Numbered from the stretch's first letter, positions 40,266-55,200 are shown. The stretch: DNA of 64,000 bases from Albula goreensis (GCA_022829145.1 CM040741.1:63300547-63364546); one strand, 5' to 3'. Numbers and translations: made by a program. Notes: generated from the sequence alone by a model not told the origin.

Positions 40266-43200
40266 CTGCATTCAAATTGAAATGGCCCTGCAACGTTCAG
40301 TTAAGTACAGGTACAAGATGAAAACAAGCTGATAGGCCTACAGGGAGCAACAAAGCACTGTCACTATACTTCAACCTCTCTGAGCCTGCAAGCTTCTGAG
40401 TCAATGCAATCACTTGGCTTTATGACACAAAAAGGGCGCAAAAATAATAATTCAAGGAAAATGTACTTGCACATCTGACCCTATTAAGTAATTTCATGGA
40501 TGACATTTGGGTGAAACCAACTAATCAAACGGTGTCTTAATCCGTTAATTAAATAACAGATTCTCCCTGGAGGCTAATGCCCATGCTAATAACACTCTGC
40601 TAGCTCCACCATCATCTGAATTAAAACTGCCTAAATTAATCTGTTGAATGAAGCAAATGGAACTGCAGTTGTGGTTCGACTTTTTCCCAGCTGTCCAAGT
40701 TTACAAATAGAGTTTACAATATACAGACTTCACTCCTCTGTGATAGATTACTAACTGCTTTTAGATCACTTCATTCATCATATTTACTTGCATATATACA
40801 TCAGCATACTTCAGATTTCAGAGCCAAAAATAAAGTGATATTCTTCTGTCTGGAGGATAGCACACCTAGTATCAAATACTTCTAATTTCTATGAGACAAT
40901 CAAAGTCACCACAAAAATTATCTTTGAAGAATCCATAAAATAGCAAGTTGGCTTTTTCTTCCTTAAAATTGTCAAAAACTAACTTCTGTGCTGCTTTACC
41001 ATCAGGTTAATTGAATGTGTGAGATAAATCAAGTTCAATTCAAGATTAAAGTTTGCCTTAGATTCAATGCCTTGCCTAGAGGAAGGCAGAAAACAAGTAC
41101 AGTGCGGCCCGTAAAATGCGATTGTTGAGGTCCATAAAATGTCATTGCGAAAAAAGCGGGGTCGCACTAAATCGGGGTTGAAGGAAATCAGCAATCAAAC
41201 TGACCCAGTGTTGATCTAACATCCTAAAACACCCATATTTTTGCCCTATTTGAATAAATTACTTTTGCATTAAAGAATTCTGCAAATAAATTTGTTACGT
41301 TGTTGTTACAGAAGAAATTAAAACACAAATGAATTTGTTATATCCGAATTCGTGTTCAATCGGGGTGCCAAAACCAGGGTCTCTCTGTATTTCCCCCATG
41401 CCAGGTTTCATATTCCCTGTATGTCTTCACTGTAGTATTTTGTCCTGTGGGTGGGATGTTGTGGACATTTGTGGACAGTTGTGGACTGCAATAAGAAGAC
41501 AGCCTGAAAGCTTTTGATCTCCAATGATGTTGCATTGAACCGCTAATCATTCCCCACCCACCCTGCCCACCAGTCAGCCTTCGGCAACTGGCTTCCAGAA
41601 TTTTCCATCCTCCACTTCAGTTCCACTCCTCAAATCTGATGAGGTCAGCAGTGAGTCACGTAGTACTACGGATTCCAATTCCTTCGAGCGGGAACACCCT
41701 AATAACACGGACATCAGAGCTAATTAAATTACCTCTTGGCGATGTCTTTCTGGTGCCTGTCAGAGCAGAATGGTCAAACCTATGGTAACAAGGTACAGAC
41801 CAGGAATAGAGAGAAATGTGGGTGGAGAAATGTGAACCTCCTTTTCCCTTTGCCTTCTACCTTCTGGCCTTGGTGACGATCTGCAGTGTACATCTACGTA
41901 TATTTTTTTTTCTTTAGTTCTGTGCAGTTCTGTTTATTTTTTTATTTGCCTCTTTTACAGCCACACTGAGAGGGCTAAAGATAGAAAAACAGTGGGATGC
42001 AGCCAAAGGTAAGTGAACAACTGTAAAAATAATAAAAATAATGTGCAGATGTGTCATTCATAAGGGAATATTAAAGTGCCTGGAATGCTCCAGATTTTTC
42101 CTGATTAACCAGAAAGCACTTATTTCCAATCCCTAAAAACATCTCAACAATGGGAGGAGGAGGTCGTTGTCATGTCATAAGTGCACACAATAAGAGCTTT
42201 TGTAATCCTAACAGTGGTTAGCATGAGAAAATTTTTAGCAACAGAGCCAAATACTACTGCCTCTAGAGACATTCTGCATCTGAAAATTGGTAATTTTATG
42301 ATTAAATCAGAAAAAAAAATCAGGGACAATTCGTATCCCTACAGTATACACCATCTACAAAAGTGACCCAGCAGGAAATATATGTTCTGTTTTTATGTTA
42401 ATTTTATTTAAAAACTGTGGGTGTAGGCAAAGGGATTAGGGGGATAGTGTTGAAATGTGGATCTGATGTAGCCCAATAGGAATAGTATAAGATAGCAACA
42501 TCAGTGAACACTGGCTGGTGTTGCCTCGGACCCCAGTGGTGGGGTGACCTGTTGCACTGAGAGACCAACGTGCTGCTGGAACTAGTCTGGAGCCGCCGAG
42601 GTAGCAAATGGGTGACGCCAAACCTTTCTCACGGTAAACCTTCTTTTGAAGAGTTCAATTTATTTTCCTTCTTGAATCAGAGAGGGGATTTTAATATTGC
42701 ACTTTCAAAAGTTCCCTGCGTGCTTCCAAAGGCACATAACTCAGATGCCTTCCAAAAAGGCAATGGAATTGTTAAGGGTTTATTACTTTTTTTGTGTACA
42801 AAATGAGTCACAGAGTGGAAAAAAGTAGAACGAACGAATGAACACTATATTGTTTGCCCAAAAGAAACTGCATGTATTATAAGGAACCATTAACACAGGA
42901 ACTGATCATTGTACATGCAGATACACACGTGAGCACACATGCTGTTGCGTGCGTACACACAAAAACAGACTATCTCAGAGGCTCAAGTCCAGCTCTGCCA
43001 AACTCAGGCTGTTTGTCTGTTGGTTTTCATTCAAACCACATGCTGTTGACTTAATTGGTTCAATTATTAATTCAAGAATATGTGGGTAACTGTGTTCAAG
43101 CAAACAATATAAAAAAACCATAGATAACAAATACTTAATTTCTCTTTATATGTTTATAGGCATTATGTGAGAGCCAAAAGTAATACCTGAGCCCTCCAAG

Positions 43201-43282
43201 GCACTGAGTGAACATATTACCATGACACAACTGAATATGTCACCATTATTTCAGCATCACAAAATCAGCTGCCTGTAGTTAT

Positions 43283-43400
43283 AGAATCAAATTCAAAATT
43301 TTGCTGTTGGCCTTTAAATGTGTCCATGGCAACTACTCTACGTAGCAGAGAGAGCCGCTACAGCTTCTGGCTCCCACCCTGCAATCTCAGGTCTGGGGTC
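43283..43400 (+). mobile_element. LINE reverse-transcriptase tail fragment (Rex1/CR1/L2-like)
   Basis: The plus frame from 43283 reads RIKFKILLLAFKCVHGNYST and then a stop. This resembles the RIQFKILLLTFKCLNGLAP-type segment that follows the polymerase domain in CR1/Rex1/L2-group LINEs. After a frame change, RYSFWLPPCNLRSG recalls the LRSS segment a little further on in the same proteins. Only this short stretch is recognisable. Confidence 0.5.
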
Positions 43401-45886
43401 ACCGTGGTCACTTTCAAACCGAATTGTTTAGAAAATGCTGGCGTTTTCTCTCCTGCAACTGTCCATCTCTGAACACTCACACCAGCCAAATCCGGCACCG
43501 TTTGGTGCCACCTGACAAATCAGACTGAATCTGTCCTGCTGCCACAAAACAGGAAATGATGAAGCTTTTTTTTAAAACCAACTACAGCTTTAAGAATTAA
43601 GAAGCGCATCTGTGGTTCCCATAGTGACAAAGAAAAACAAACACATAGCTCCACAGCTGTTTTTTCAGCCTCCACTCTGAAGAATTAAAGACTAAAAATA
43701 AATAAAAGTTCCTCACTTTAGTTTGTGGAGTTTGACGTAATTAAAATCTCTTTGGATCGCTGCCACTTCGCATGAGTAAATCAAGCATCTTCCCCCTTTT
43801 TCTAGAATAAAATAATGAGTGTAACACTCATGCAGGAATAATGTACGAAATTAAATGATTAAAAGTAACCCTGACACTAGCTGCGTTCAATCAGGTTCTA
43901 GATTGTGTCACTATATTACGCAACATCAAACTGATACAACTGCATGATAGGCTTGTTCCAGACCACCTTAGATGGTGGCATCAGACCAGTGCTGCAACAT
44001 CGGTGTCATGACTGTTCACAGGGCAACAACAGGTGCTTTCTGACCAAACAGAACTGGGGACCACACACTGGGGAGGATCCCCGAGAACTACAAACCTTCA
44101 AGGGCTTTTTTCTGTTTGCTGTTTGGAACGCTGAAGTGACGTAAGCTGGCAGTTGCTATACCAACGTTATTTCTGCGCATTTAGCACACTAACGTCATTT
44201 CTGCATGCGATACAACAACAACAACAACAACACTGAGGACGCCATGTGTGTTCAGCCAATCAATGTACACTTGCGTCTGGACCAATCACTGAACACTTAT
44301 GTCACTCAAGCTTCCTCTTGTGCTGGGAGAGTACCTACTCCGAAGTAGGAGCTAAAAAGTCCCTCAAAACGGCGTTCTAAGAACTACGATCTATGATCAT
44401 TTCCAGTTCCTGCATGCATATGCCCATAGAAGATCAAGCCTGCTGCCCAGTTTCCTTTTGCCTTTTTAAAATACTTATGCTCAACCTCAAGATACCAAAG
44501 CCGCTAACCCTCTTTAAATTCTGCCTTTTTTAAGTTCCACCTCTACAACAGCTGCTTTTCCATAAGCCAGGGCCTTGAATGTCCAAGTTTTTTCATCTAA
44601 TTTTTACTTTCAATTTTTTTAATTTTTATATTCTTTTTAACACACCACAGCACTTATAAACAATAAAATGAAAAGTACCAAATATGTGTATTATTGTTAT
44701 TATTACTAATAAAGGAACTTTACTGAATAATCCTTGTTCCTCGTACATTTAAAGTGTATTTTGAGCGTACCCATTAGCGATGCATGGAGAGACCTTGTTG
44801 GTTTTAAAAATAATTCCAGTGGCTGTGCAGTATGAGTGGGAGATGAGTGCCTTATGAATATGTGCATTTTCACAGTCATCCTTCACCCCTGCGTCTCTCA
44901 CGCATCGACCGCAGAGAGCCCCAGCGGTGGGCCCTGCGCTTTCTCCAGGTGTTTACTGTCCTGCGGTACTCTTTTCTTCTCTGGAGCGGTGCAGCGGAAT
45001 GGCATTACTCATCCGGACACGTGGGACTGCAGCCCACTAACATTCACATGTCTGCTCAGAGCTTCCCCTGCTTCTGCCCTGTCATTCCTCGCCAAATATC
45101 CAGGACTCATGTCTTCATTGCAAATGCTAGACTTTTCTACACAGAAAAAAAAATACTGCAATATGGGGAAAAAAGCTATTTTTTCTTTGGTAGAACTCCG
45201 GTTATCTCTTTCTATAATAAAGCCTACAGTGCATGCACTTGGGCAATAATTAAATTTGTGCAAACAATAATTAATTTTCTTGATCATGTTCTTGTAGTGT
45301 GTTATCACAAAGTAGTAGGGAGCTCCCTGGAGGTCCATGTCTAAGTCCAAACATGGCTTTCTCAACCTCACCTTCCCATCATCCTCCAGGTTAACGGGCT
45401 TAATTACCTCACCTTTGCCTCTTCATCTAGCGTGTGCTGACCGCTGTGTTGCAACACACTGATGGTGCTTACTTGGCTGTCCTGCTTTAAACTTATTCCT
45501 GGTGAAATAACCATCCTGCACAAGATGTAAACTCAGCCCTCACCCATGTTCCCTTCTAGCTACCACATTTTCACAGTTGATAATTTCAATTTATTTGAAA
45601 GCAAGACATACTCTTGTTTTGACGTTTGAACTGTTTTAATTTTTGAGAGTGCAAGAAGAATATTGTTGCTTGCAGTTCTTCAAGCACAGGTAGAGTCATT
45701 CTTAGGTTAATTGCAAATGTTGTTTACATCATGCCCAGTTTTCTGTATTGGATCATGACAGTAAATTGGGAGGCAACCCTGCGAGCACAGTTATGCAAAT
45801 CTGTGAGTTGTCAGGGGCCTGGTTATTCAGGGGGAGGTGTAGTTGTTGTATGGTCTGGATCCATGCTCCATCTTGTCCAGGGAACT

Positions 45887-46035
45887 GGCTCTAAGGCATA
45901 ACTCTGTTCTCAGTTCTTGCTCAGGTGTGTGGTTCTAAGGTGAAAATCTGTAAGGCTGTGACCAAAGTTTGTGGCTCTACTGTGTAACTCTGTTCACTTC
46001 TTGCTCAGGTGTGTAGTTCTAAGGTGAAAATCTCA
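45887..46035 (-). repeat. two degenerate copies of the 46-kb exon/donor boundary
   Basis: Copy A (45887-45953) and copy B (45973-46035) share TTCTTGCTCAGGTGTGT and GTTCTAAGGTGAAAATCT. Both resemble the exon edge at 46043-46083, GGATCTAAGGTGCGCAC, then the donor, then TTCTTGCCCAGGTGCTT. The true donor (ACTTAC on the plus strand) is GTTCAC in copy B and TCTCAG in copy A. Confidence 0.6.
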
Positions 46036-46062
46036 ATTGCTTGGATCTAAGGTGCGCACTTA

Positions 46063-46287
<225 letters not shown>

Positions 46288-46529
46288 CTAGTCAACCGTA
46301 CACCCCCACCACCTGCGTGCTGTTCAGAAATATTCACATTTAAGTTCTGATGCGAACCAAACGATCTCTGAAGAGCAGGCGCTAACAAACAGAGATAGAA
46401 CACCGACTCAACCAAGTCATATCCTTCAAGGACTGTGTACTGATATGAGACAGTCTGGCACGGCAGAAGAAATTGGGCTTGAAACCATGAAGGTCTAAAT
46501 CTACTTCACAAGGATTCACAGCCATTCAC

Positions 46530-46605
46530 ACCAGGTAGAAGGTAGTGCTTAACCATTCCTGAAGAGAGATACTGCTTTTGTACCCTTAAGTAGAGAAATC
46601 AACCT
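46530..46605 (+). mobile_element. truncated SINE copy next to the 46.6-kb SINE
   Basis: GAAGAGAGATACTGCTTTTGTACCC matches GAAGAGGGACACTGCCATTGTACCC in the neighbouring SINE, with AAGTAGAGAAATCAACCTT following in step. It is a partial copy, either an older insertion or a tandem fragment. Confidence 0.4.
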
Positions 46606-46611
46606 TGTAAT

Positions 46612-46820
46612 GGAACTGAACTTGTACTCAGAGGTTGCGGGTTCAGTTTCAAGGTGAAGAGGGACACTGCCATTGTACCCTTTGAGTAAGGGGTTTCACC
46701 TGAATTAGGCCTGCTTCAGGAAACATGAAGCTGTATAAATGGTTAGAGATAAAACTGTAAGCAGTTTAATTGGCTCAGGATTAGGGTGCCAGCTAAATGC
46801 AAAAAGTGTAATGTAATGTA
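46612..46820 (+). mobile_element. tRNA-derived SINE of the same type, with TGTAATGTAATGTA tail
   Basis: It contains AGAGGTTGCGGGTTCAGTTT (B-box position), GGGACACTGCCATTGTACCC, ...AGCTGTATAAATGG... and GCCAGCTAAATGC, and ends GTGTAATGTAATGTA. The part order is the same as in the 12.7-kb element. Confidence 0.65.
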
Positions 46821-49110
46821 GCCTGAATAATTTATTATGAGGATGTATCTCTGGATTTAACAGGTAAGGAAGGCAGTTTAATAATGTCAAAACTACAAAA
46901 ACTTCAACACCAACCTAAGACCATTTTTGTAAGCATTACTGATTATTTTCATTATAAAGTCTTTACATCATGTGCTTACAGGCGCAGGGACAACAAGTTC
47001 CACTGTCTCATACCAAGCAGATTTAGATGTGCAGAGGAGAAACAGGCTACTTACTCATTTAAATAATTGCACGTTTATACACCTGCAGACAAACTAGACA
47101 GCTAATGATCACTTACTTTCACTGACGATTCCGTACAGTTGCTAGCCAAACTAAATTTAAAGACACTAGAGCATGTTAGCGAGTTGATTATTTGAGACTC
47201 AAAAGACTACCCGGCAATTTGTCGTGCTGGCGCGACAAACAGGCACCATTTAGCTGGTAAACACTTCTCTGTCCATGTCTGACTTCAAAAGGGAGTAATT
47301 TGCTCAATATAAGAGAGTTGGAAAAACAATCTTGCTAGCCTTAGACAGCTTAGATTCCCCTCTGTATAAATCATCCTACAACCATCTAATCCTCAAATGT
47401 AACTGAAAACAAAGGGAATTCACATTTCTCCTGGTAAAAACAAATACACCCGATTAGCAACCTGTTAATGCGGTTTATCTATACGGCAAAACCTTTGAGT
47501 AACACCATAGACCGAGAAATAACAGACCCGTTAACAGCTTTCAATTAACCTTGCAGTTACATGCCTTTAAACCCCCCCAGAGGCACACTGCATTTATGCC
47601 AAAGGAAAATTATTTTAACACTTTAAGTACCTGTATCAGCACAGAATATCCATATTGGTGCATTCCTAATGTCTACAATTTTTTGTTTATTGCTGCTGTG
47701 GTATAAAGGTATTAAGTACCGTTAATTTTACCTGATGTTCATTTTTATTTTTACTTGTATGGAAGTTAAAACCTCTGCTGACATGGCAACCGTAACATAC
47801 TTTGATGACTGAGACGGGACTCAAGGCTTTGTAAGAAGACCTTTACTCTTCTTTGTAAGAGTTCCAGTACCCAAAATCAAAAGTAACACCATGTTACAAA
47901 CGCCCAATGAGTGTGACTGTAACCTCACTCATGTTGTTACACAGTTCCTTAAGAATTTTCCCAATCTTGTTAAATTCTGCTCCCTGACTGCATTTTTACC
48001 ACCCCCCACCACTGCAGCAGATGGATTAACAAAAAAATATTTTTGAAGTGAGGACTTTTTTGTCAAGGAAGTCACCTCATCACACAGCTATGGCACCAAT
48101 GTGCTGCTATAAATGTCAACCCTGTTCTTAATATTTAGTTTTTTAAAAGCAGACAAATATTTCAGTTGACCACATGAAAAGGAGAGCGAGAACTTGACAG
48201 ATTCAAGTGCAAACCAATTGCCCATTTATTATTTGTATCATTTCTGCCCTTTCATTCTCCATTTTGCATTTGTAGGCCTGCCATTTGATTACAGAGCTGT
48301 TCAACAATCATGCACCACACAAATGGAATCCCTTTGGATTTTTTGACAACCTGACTCCAAGGCAACTGAAATGGTTTTTAGAACCTTCCACTCCGTGCTC
48401 ACAGCCACATCCAAAGTAATCTCCGCAGTGTAAACAGAACATTGAGAAATGAACTGGCACCAGTTCAAATCAAAGCAGGTAATGAGAAATGACGGGAGGA
48501 GCTCCAAAAATGAAAAAAAAAAAAAAAAAAAGAAACTAAACGCCCTTGAGAGAACTCTTCTGCCAAAATGTCGGCCGCATATTAGCTGAGCCTTTCATAA
48601 AAAGAAAGGGGCTTGGAAAAAAAAAACTAGAAAGGATTTTTACAAAACAAATGTCCCTCCATTTTCCTTCGATTGCTTCCCAGACTTAATGAGATCTTTA
48701 CATTGAGCTTATTGTTGAGTTATAGTCCTGAATGACTAGTTCATTAGTCCATAAGTACTTCACATCAAGAAATAGTGGGATTCAATCACTTTTTTTTATG
48801 CTTTGCCTTTTTTCTCCAAAATTTCACCACTCAGCTTAATCTACCTAAGAGCCCACCAGCACAAACCTCTGCTTTGGGAATATAATACAGCTAAAGGCAT
48901 GTAAGAGGTGAAGGGAACAGAAAAAGGTTTTGAGCGGAGCGTGAGGGGAGAAAAGATGTGAACGGCGGAGCCGCGTTGCGTAACAGGGGCATGCGGGGGC
49001 CAAGCCTGGCACGTAGATTTCTGCAGGCAGGCCCCAGGCTTAGAAGCTATGTTTTGACTGCGGATTCTGCCTCACTTGAGGCGGTCAAACGCTACCACCG
49101 AGGAGATACC

Positions 49111-49260
49111 GAGAGAATGCGTAATGACCGAACGCTTGCGCGGAGACCGACCGAGCCAACGCGTGGATGACTGAACTTTCACACTGAGGAAAAACGAGCG
49201 AACGCGTAATGACCAAAGGTTCGCGCAGACAAAAGGCCGAGCAGAAGCATAATGACCGGC
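49111..49260 (+). repeat. 43-bp CpG-rich degenerate minisatellite, four units
   Basis: Units begin at 49111, 49153, 49196 and 49239 (spacings 42, 43, 43). Each begins GAG, followed by a motif like GAACGCGTAATGACCGAACG. Most units contain several CpGs. It lies in a CpG-rich block from about 48930. Confidence 0.75.
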
Positions 49261-52200
49261 TGGACATGGGTCGTGATCATGCCCTCAGGCCCTGTGACAG
49301 GGAGACCACAATCCCAAACCTTTCCTGTCCTTAGCGTTTCCTAGCATAAGCATCGAATTATGAGGAATTAAAATGACTTAAGCATTCTTTTGTCGTGAAG
49401 AGAGTCTCTCACTCTCTCTCTCTTCCCAACACATTCTCATATTTTACAAGCTCAGGCTCTTAAGCAAAAACCCATATAAACAAAGCAATGTGAACACTTT
49501 TGCTAAATTAATATAAGCACGTCTGCTTAATTTCTGAACACTGAAGAAATTAAGTCCCCATTAACCATCAGCATCTGGATGCAGCTTCCATTAATCACCT
49601 GCTACAGGCTAGACATGGAATATTCAAAACTGTTTCCTCACTTCCCTCTTGCTTGTACAGGTGCTTAGAATCTATTTGTTAATAGAACATTAGCCTATTC
49701 TTTAAACAAATGAGAAACATTTTTACGCCATTATAATGCTACTTTTTACTCACAGTGGAATGCATTGCAGAAAATAGCCAAACTGTGGCTCTCTCCAGGT
49801 TTTACCCAAATCAAACCCTGTAAAACAACGCACAGCAAGCAAAGCAGCACGTTTTATGAATGGGAATATGACATAATGTTTATTATTAGCATGACCGTTA
49901 ATCTTCGCAAGCATTTTACAAATATCCCTGAGTCACTGTTCACATTTAAAAAAAAATTGCATAAACATTATTTTCTTTTCTTTTCTCTTTATTAAAGCGT
50001 GCAGCTGGCAAGGACAACACAGAAAACATTCCTTCAATCCAAAAGGCAGAAATCTTTTGTTGACTTTGAAGTTTAATAGCATTTTTTTTCTGCCACAGGC
50101 TGGCTGGAAAGAGATTTAAGATTACACTACAGTGCCACCTGTTGAATTTCAGAGGAAATAACAACAGGAAACTAAAGCACCCCAGCACTGAATGATTCGC
50201 TGTTGCTGCTGTGGTCTGACGGGTCTTCGTCAATAAGACAAGCCTCACACTGAGGGAATACTTCAAAACCCAGACAAATATGTTCACTCTTAATTTGTTT
50301 GCCCTCAATAAACAAAATAAAAACCATTGGGATCCTGAAATCAACAAAGCTATTGCGCCATCCTCGCCTACATATGGATACAATTTTCATAGTTCCACAG
50401 ACCCAAACTACTTACTGTTAGCAGATAGCTTACGCTAGCTTAGTCTTAAAGAGATTTATACTACAGACACATAAAAAAACACCCCAAGCCTTAATTTGCG
50501 ATAAACTTACTCTGTGTTCTGTTCTATTATATACACAAGAGAGAAGGGACCACTACACCTGAAATCTGGCCAAAACAGAGGGTGAGACTGTCTGATTTAT
50601 AGCTTATGGCTGAGAAAGAGGAAAAAGGAGAAAGCGCGCCTATTTTGCTTGTGCTCTTAGTATCAGTAAAAACAAAAACACAGTGACTAGAACCTAATGG
50701 CAAAGTTCAGGTTCCAAAACACACACGACAGTGCACGTACACACACACACAGAAGGAAGCAGGAAAGGACACATGGTCGTGTCGGGGTACATCATAAACC
50801 TTGGATAAACAGTGTCTGAATAATGGGGCAAACATGAAAGAACACATTTTCAAGGCATACTCCTCGGAGGAGTTTTTATTACAGATTTATTATTTATAGA
50901 ACGAAATCTAATATGATGAAGTTATGATTACCCGGCTCACAGGTAAATTATTCATTGGGCTTTTACACAGAGAATATCACAAGCTGGTACTTGCAATCAT
51001 GAAATTAGCGGAGAGGCCTAATCATTGAGAAAACACAGTATCTTCTACTGTGCTCTGAATTAAAATATGTGTTTTAACTGCATGCAACAGTATGTTCCGT
51101 ATCAATTATATTATTTTGACCAAATGTGCAGTCTACTCCAACGCACCTATACTAACAAGGCCTTCAACACGTTCTCCTTTGTTTCATCACAGGTACCCAG
51201 AATTAAAAGATAGACAGCACAAAATAAGTGGCTGATTTATGTTTGCTTTCCACAGGGGGCGCCGTTCATAGAGTACAGAGAATTTCTGACATCTGCTTTG
51301 CAGACATTAAAAGCTTATTTATACAGTCCTCCAAAAAAAAAAATGTATGCTAACCAAACCAAAAAAAAGACTCCAGTCTTCAAAGGGCCTTTGTAACAAG
51401 TATCCAAGTCTCATCTAGGACAGCCACAATTTTGTCAACTTTCTTCTGCAGCATATAATAGACGACTCAAAAAAAAAAAATTATCTAAATCGTGTAAGTC
51501 TTTGAGACTCGGCTATAGTGCTTGGCTCCAAAAGTGTTATTGTAAATTTGGACCGCAATATCGTCAGCGAGACCCCAATTAGGTATGAACACAGTAACGC
51601 CCACGTGTGAAAAGCTATGCCAGTCCGAGGCCCACGGGCATCTCGTATGGATGTATGAGGTGGTTGGGTGGGGGGGGGGGGGTGGCTCCAGGGTCTGTGG
51701 TGACTCATCACAGCATAAAACACCTTGGCCACAGCCGGCCATACCGAGGAACACTCATGCATTTTGACCTGTGAAAAATGGCGCCATACCAAAGGAAAAA
51801 AACAAATCAAATAGAATGACATAAAAATCTATTCCACTTTGTGTGAGCCGAGCTGACTCACTCCGCGGCGATGCTCCAGAACGTTCCGTTTGAAACCCAC
51901 CAGTCCCGCGGCGGGAGTCACTGAGAAAATTCATCTCAGACACATGTACACTTCTTTGGGTTTGATTCTTGAGTTTTGAGAAGGAATACAAAATAATGCA
52001 AATACAAATGCTACTTTTGTGTAATGACAAAGACCATTTAAAACTGCTGTTTGGGAAAGCACTGCCTCTTCTCCAAGTCGCTAATATAATTCCATCCCAA
52101 AGTCACCTTCCCTGGTTTACTTTCGCCTCTCCAATGTGCTTGATGGTCCTTGCATACAGCTCTGTTGACTGTTCTTTTCCTCTTGAACTGCAGCGTAATG

Positions 52201-55200
52201 TATTTTTACTCGCGCTATTTCTCATCTCCTGTGATCATTATCTACCCGCAGCAGGGCCAGGACTGCTGCGACTTCTCCCTCTCATCCAGGGCTGAAATGA
52301 ATGGAGAGGGCATGAGCGAAAATGCAAAGGGAGAGGCTGGCTAGGGAACTGCCGTCTATTTTAAGAAAGGGCGGGGCAAAGGGAACAGAACCAGCTTCTG
52401 GATGCTATATTGACTTCCCCTTTTAAATATTTAATCAGCCAAATACTTTAGGTGATCCAACATATAACATTCCTTAGTAAGCTTGACAGTTTATGACTGC
52501 TCTCTTTTCTCATACACACACATTTCATATTTTACCACAGTATAACCTGTAGGTGAACTGGCATTGGTTTGAGCAAGAGTAACTGGTGGATACAAAAACT
52601 TGCACACACTCCAGACCTACAGGACTTGAGCCAGCAAAAATGTAGTCCTTTACTCTTGATTTCTCTTAACTAATTTTTCAATTCATTCAAATTTTTGTCA
52701 TCGATTCTTTCTACCGCTTCTCTCCACAGTTCAGAAAAAGAAAAGTCAGGTTTAATTTTGCAACTATTTGTGTAAAACGATCAGACGCCCGAAATCAGCA
52801 CTGAGCTGAGCAGAAGCCAAAGGAGCTTGAGTTTACTCTGTGCAGACTTAGTGTGTCACAGCAAGTTAATCTGTGCATCTTGGTACAGTATAAAGAATTC
52901 ACTATCAATTCACTGTCAGTACAGACTCTTTGTTAGTTTGAAGACCTTAACAGCGATTCTTACCCAACTTTCAACATGATAAATGTGTAGGACTGAACTG
53001 CATGGCCACAGGAACCACGACATTCCACTGTGGAATTTTCTGTTCTGTTTTAAAAGGGAAATTCCATTTAAATTCCACACTCCGTATAAATTCAAAGGCC
53101 CTGCATACCTCTGATAAAACAATGTCACATTGTTATCCCCCCCTTGTACACCTCAACGTAAAGGGTCACAGGTGAGGCATACTTCAAAATCCAAGACGGC
53201 GTGTTAGCAAAAATTAAATGCATTGTATCTAGGCAAAATTCCCCAATACATGGGAAAGGTAGTACTCACATTTTTGGAACCCTTCACTTTTTGAATAACG
53301 GTGCTGCACCATCATTCTCCTGATTGTTCCATCACATAAACACATAGATATATGTGAGCAGGAAAAAATGTGCATGCATCCCAAATTTGATGACAGATAA
53401 CGGCAAGGCCTAACAGATTACTTGCGACTACCGAAGCTGCTTGTGAGATCAGCCTGCTTCTATATCTGGGACTATTCCAATAATCATATACTCGTATATT
53501 AGCAAGTCATTTTCTTAGTAGTGCCTCAGTTTGGCAATGACATTGTGAGACAACCCGAAACCACAAAACCGGGCTGTTATTGTGCTGTAGGGTAAAATCT
53601 TGGTGCCACGACAACCGTCAAGGGTGGAAGCTACGGTTCAGAACTTCTGAACCAAAGGGGGACTTTGAAGCGATGGGACGAGTCTGACACTGCATTCAAG
53701 CTTTTCGAACTCAGGGGAGAGAAAAGCTGACACACTGTTCTGGTAGCGTCGGTTCCTCTGATAGGGCATGGTGAAACCAGCGGGACGTCCAGTTCACCCG
53801 CTGGCAGCACCGCAGTCAGTAACAGACCCTGCTGCTGCATTGCCAAATGATGACCGCAGCTCAGACACGAAGAGACAAGCTCCAAAAGGGCACTTACTAA
53901 AATATGAGATAAGAAACCGCAACAGAGTAAACACTGCAGATGATAAATCTGATTAGATTTTAGACTGAGGATAAAGGATCCTGTCTTTCTACTCACGACT
54001 GACGATTACTTCAATCACTGCTCTGAAAAAAAAGAAACTCTAAAAAATGATGGTTGAGAAATTAATAAATATAATATTAACATTTTGGTAAGTTGTCCAG
54101 AAAATACAACTCGTTATTACGTAATTTCAAGGCTTCTTGTTGAGAAGAACAACTAACACAAAAAAGTGCTGACCGCAGTAAAGCGGGCTCAATTTGCACA
54201 GGCATTCATACAACAGACAGATATTTCTGTAATATATGATGGGATGAAAGTTTTATTTAACATTTTATACAAAAACATGCACACCATGTGAAAGTCAGAG
54301 AGAGTCATTTTCAGGATTATCAACCAATGGTAATAAAAATACTTGAGCCAAGTTTTAGGCTATTAGACCACTATATTGACTACTTCTACAGCAACATATT
54401 ACTGTGTAATACTCAGCTTTATTTTGTTTATTAATAAATAGCCAACAAAATGGAATAACTTGTAGACCTTCATAAACTTTGGTTACCCTTTTGTTAGAAA
54501 ATCGTGAAAAAGTATAAACTGAAAAGGATACATTGAAACTGTCTGAAGTGAGAGCAAGGCTTAAATGTAACCAGTAAGCAGAGTCGGATAAGTCCCTCAA
54601 GAGACTCTAAAATCTTCACCACGCTGCAACAAGAAGCTCCAGGCTCGGTCGAGGAGTTAAGCACACGGAATGACGGAATGTTCAGTTCAACAATGGCAGA
54701 GACAAAGCTCCAATGTCAAGATTCTCATGTCTTGTTTATTACAGGGAATCTGAGCTGTAATTCAGTGTCATTGAGGGCCATGCTCAGAAAACCTTGTTGT
54801 CACACAGCCTTTGCTAGTCCTCGGGCCATTCTAAATTGCGGGTCAATTAATACTCACCATACTGCTTGATGAGTTTCCATCTGAACTTGGAAGATTTATA
54901 CCAAAAGACATTTCAGGGAGTGTCTTCCCCCCACCGCCTGTTTTGGAATGATAGCTATGCCACTGACCATGCTGAAACCATTGCACAATTTTATACAAGA
55001 ACTCTATGGAGACTCCCCCACAATTCCCCACTCTGGGCAACATGACGACCCCAAAACCACCACGAAGCAGCCAAAAGAACAAGATGGGAGGGGGGAGGAG
55101 TACAAGAGAACTATGAGCATTATTCTGCATGTACTTAAATGCTCCACAAATGAAATGACAAAAAAAGCACTTCTTCTTGACCACAATATATAACATGCAA

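Noticed and set aside
43860-44440. Stretch with CTACTCCGAAGTAGGAGCTAAAAAG, resembling ends of a fish DNA transposon
   Set aside because: I could not find matching inverted ends or a target duplication, so no element was called.
44847-45344. Plus-strand 165-codon open frame
   Set aside because: No recognised motif and no conserved composition. An overlapping second frame and an antisense frame are equally open, so chance is the simplest explanation.
51755-52030. Minus-strand frame MNFLSDSRRGTGGF... with a nearby GTGAGT, considered as an alternative first exon
   Set aside because: No family likeness. The possible donor (A|GTGAGT near 51856) leaves a phase and peptide I cannot connect to the next exon, and nothing marks a promoter.
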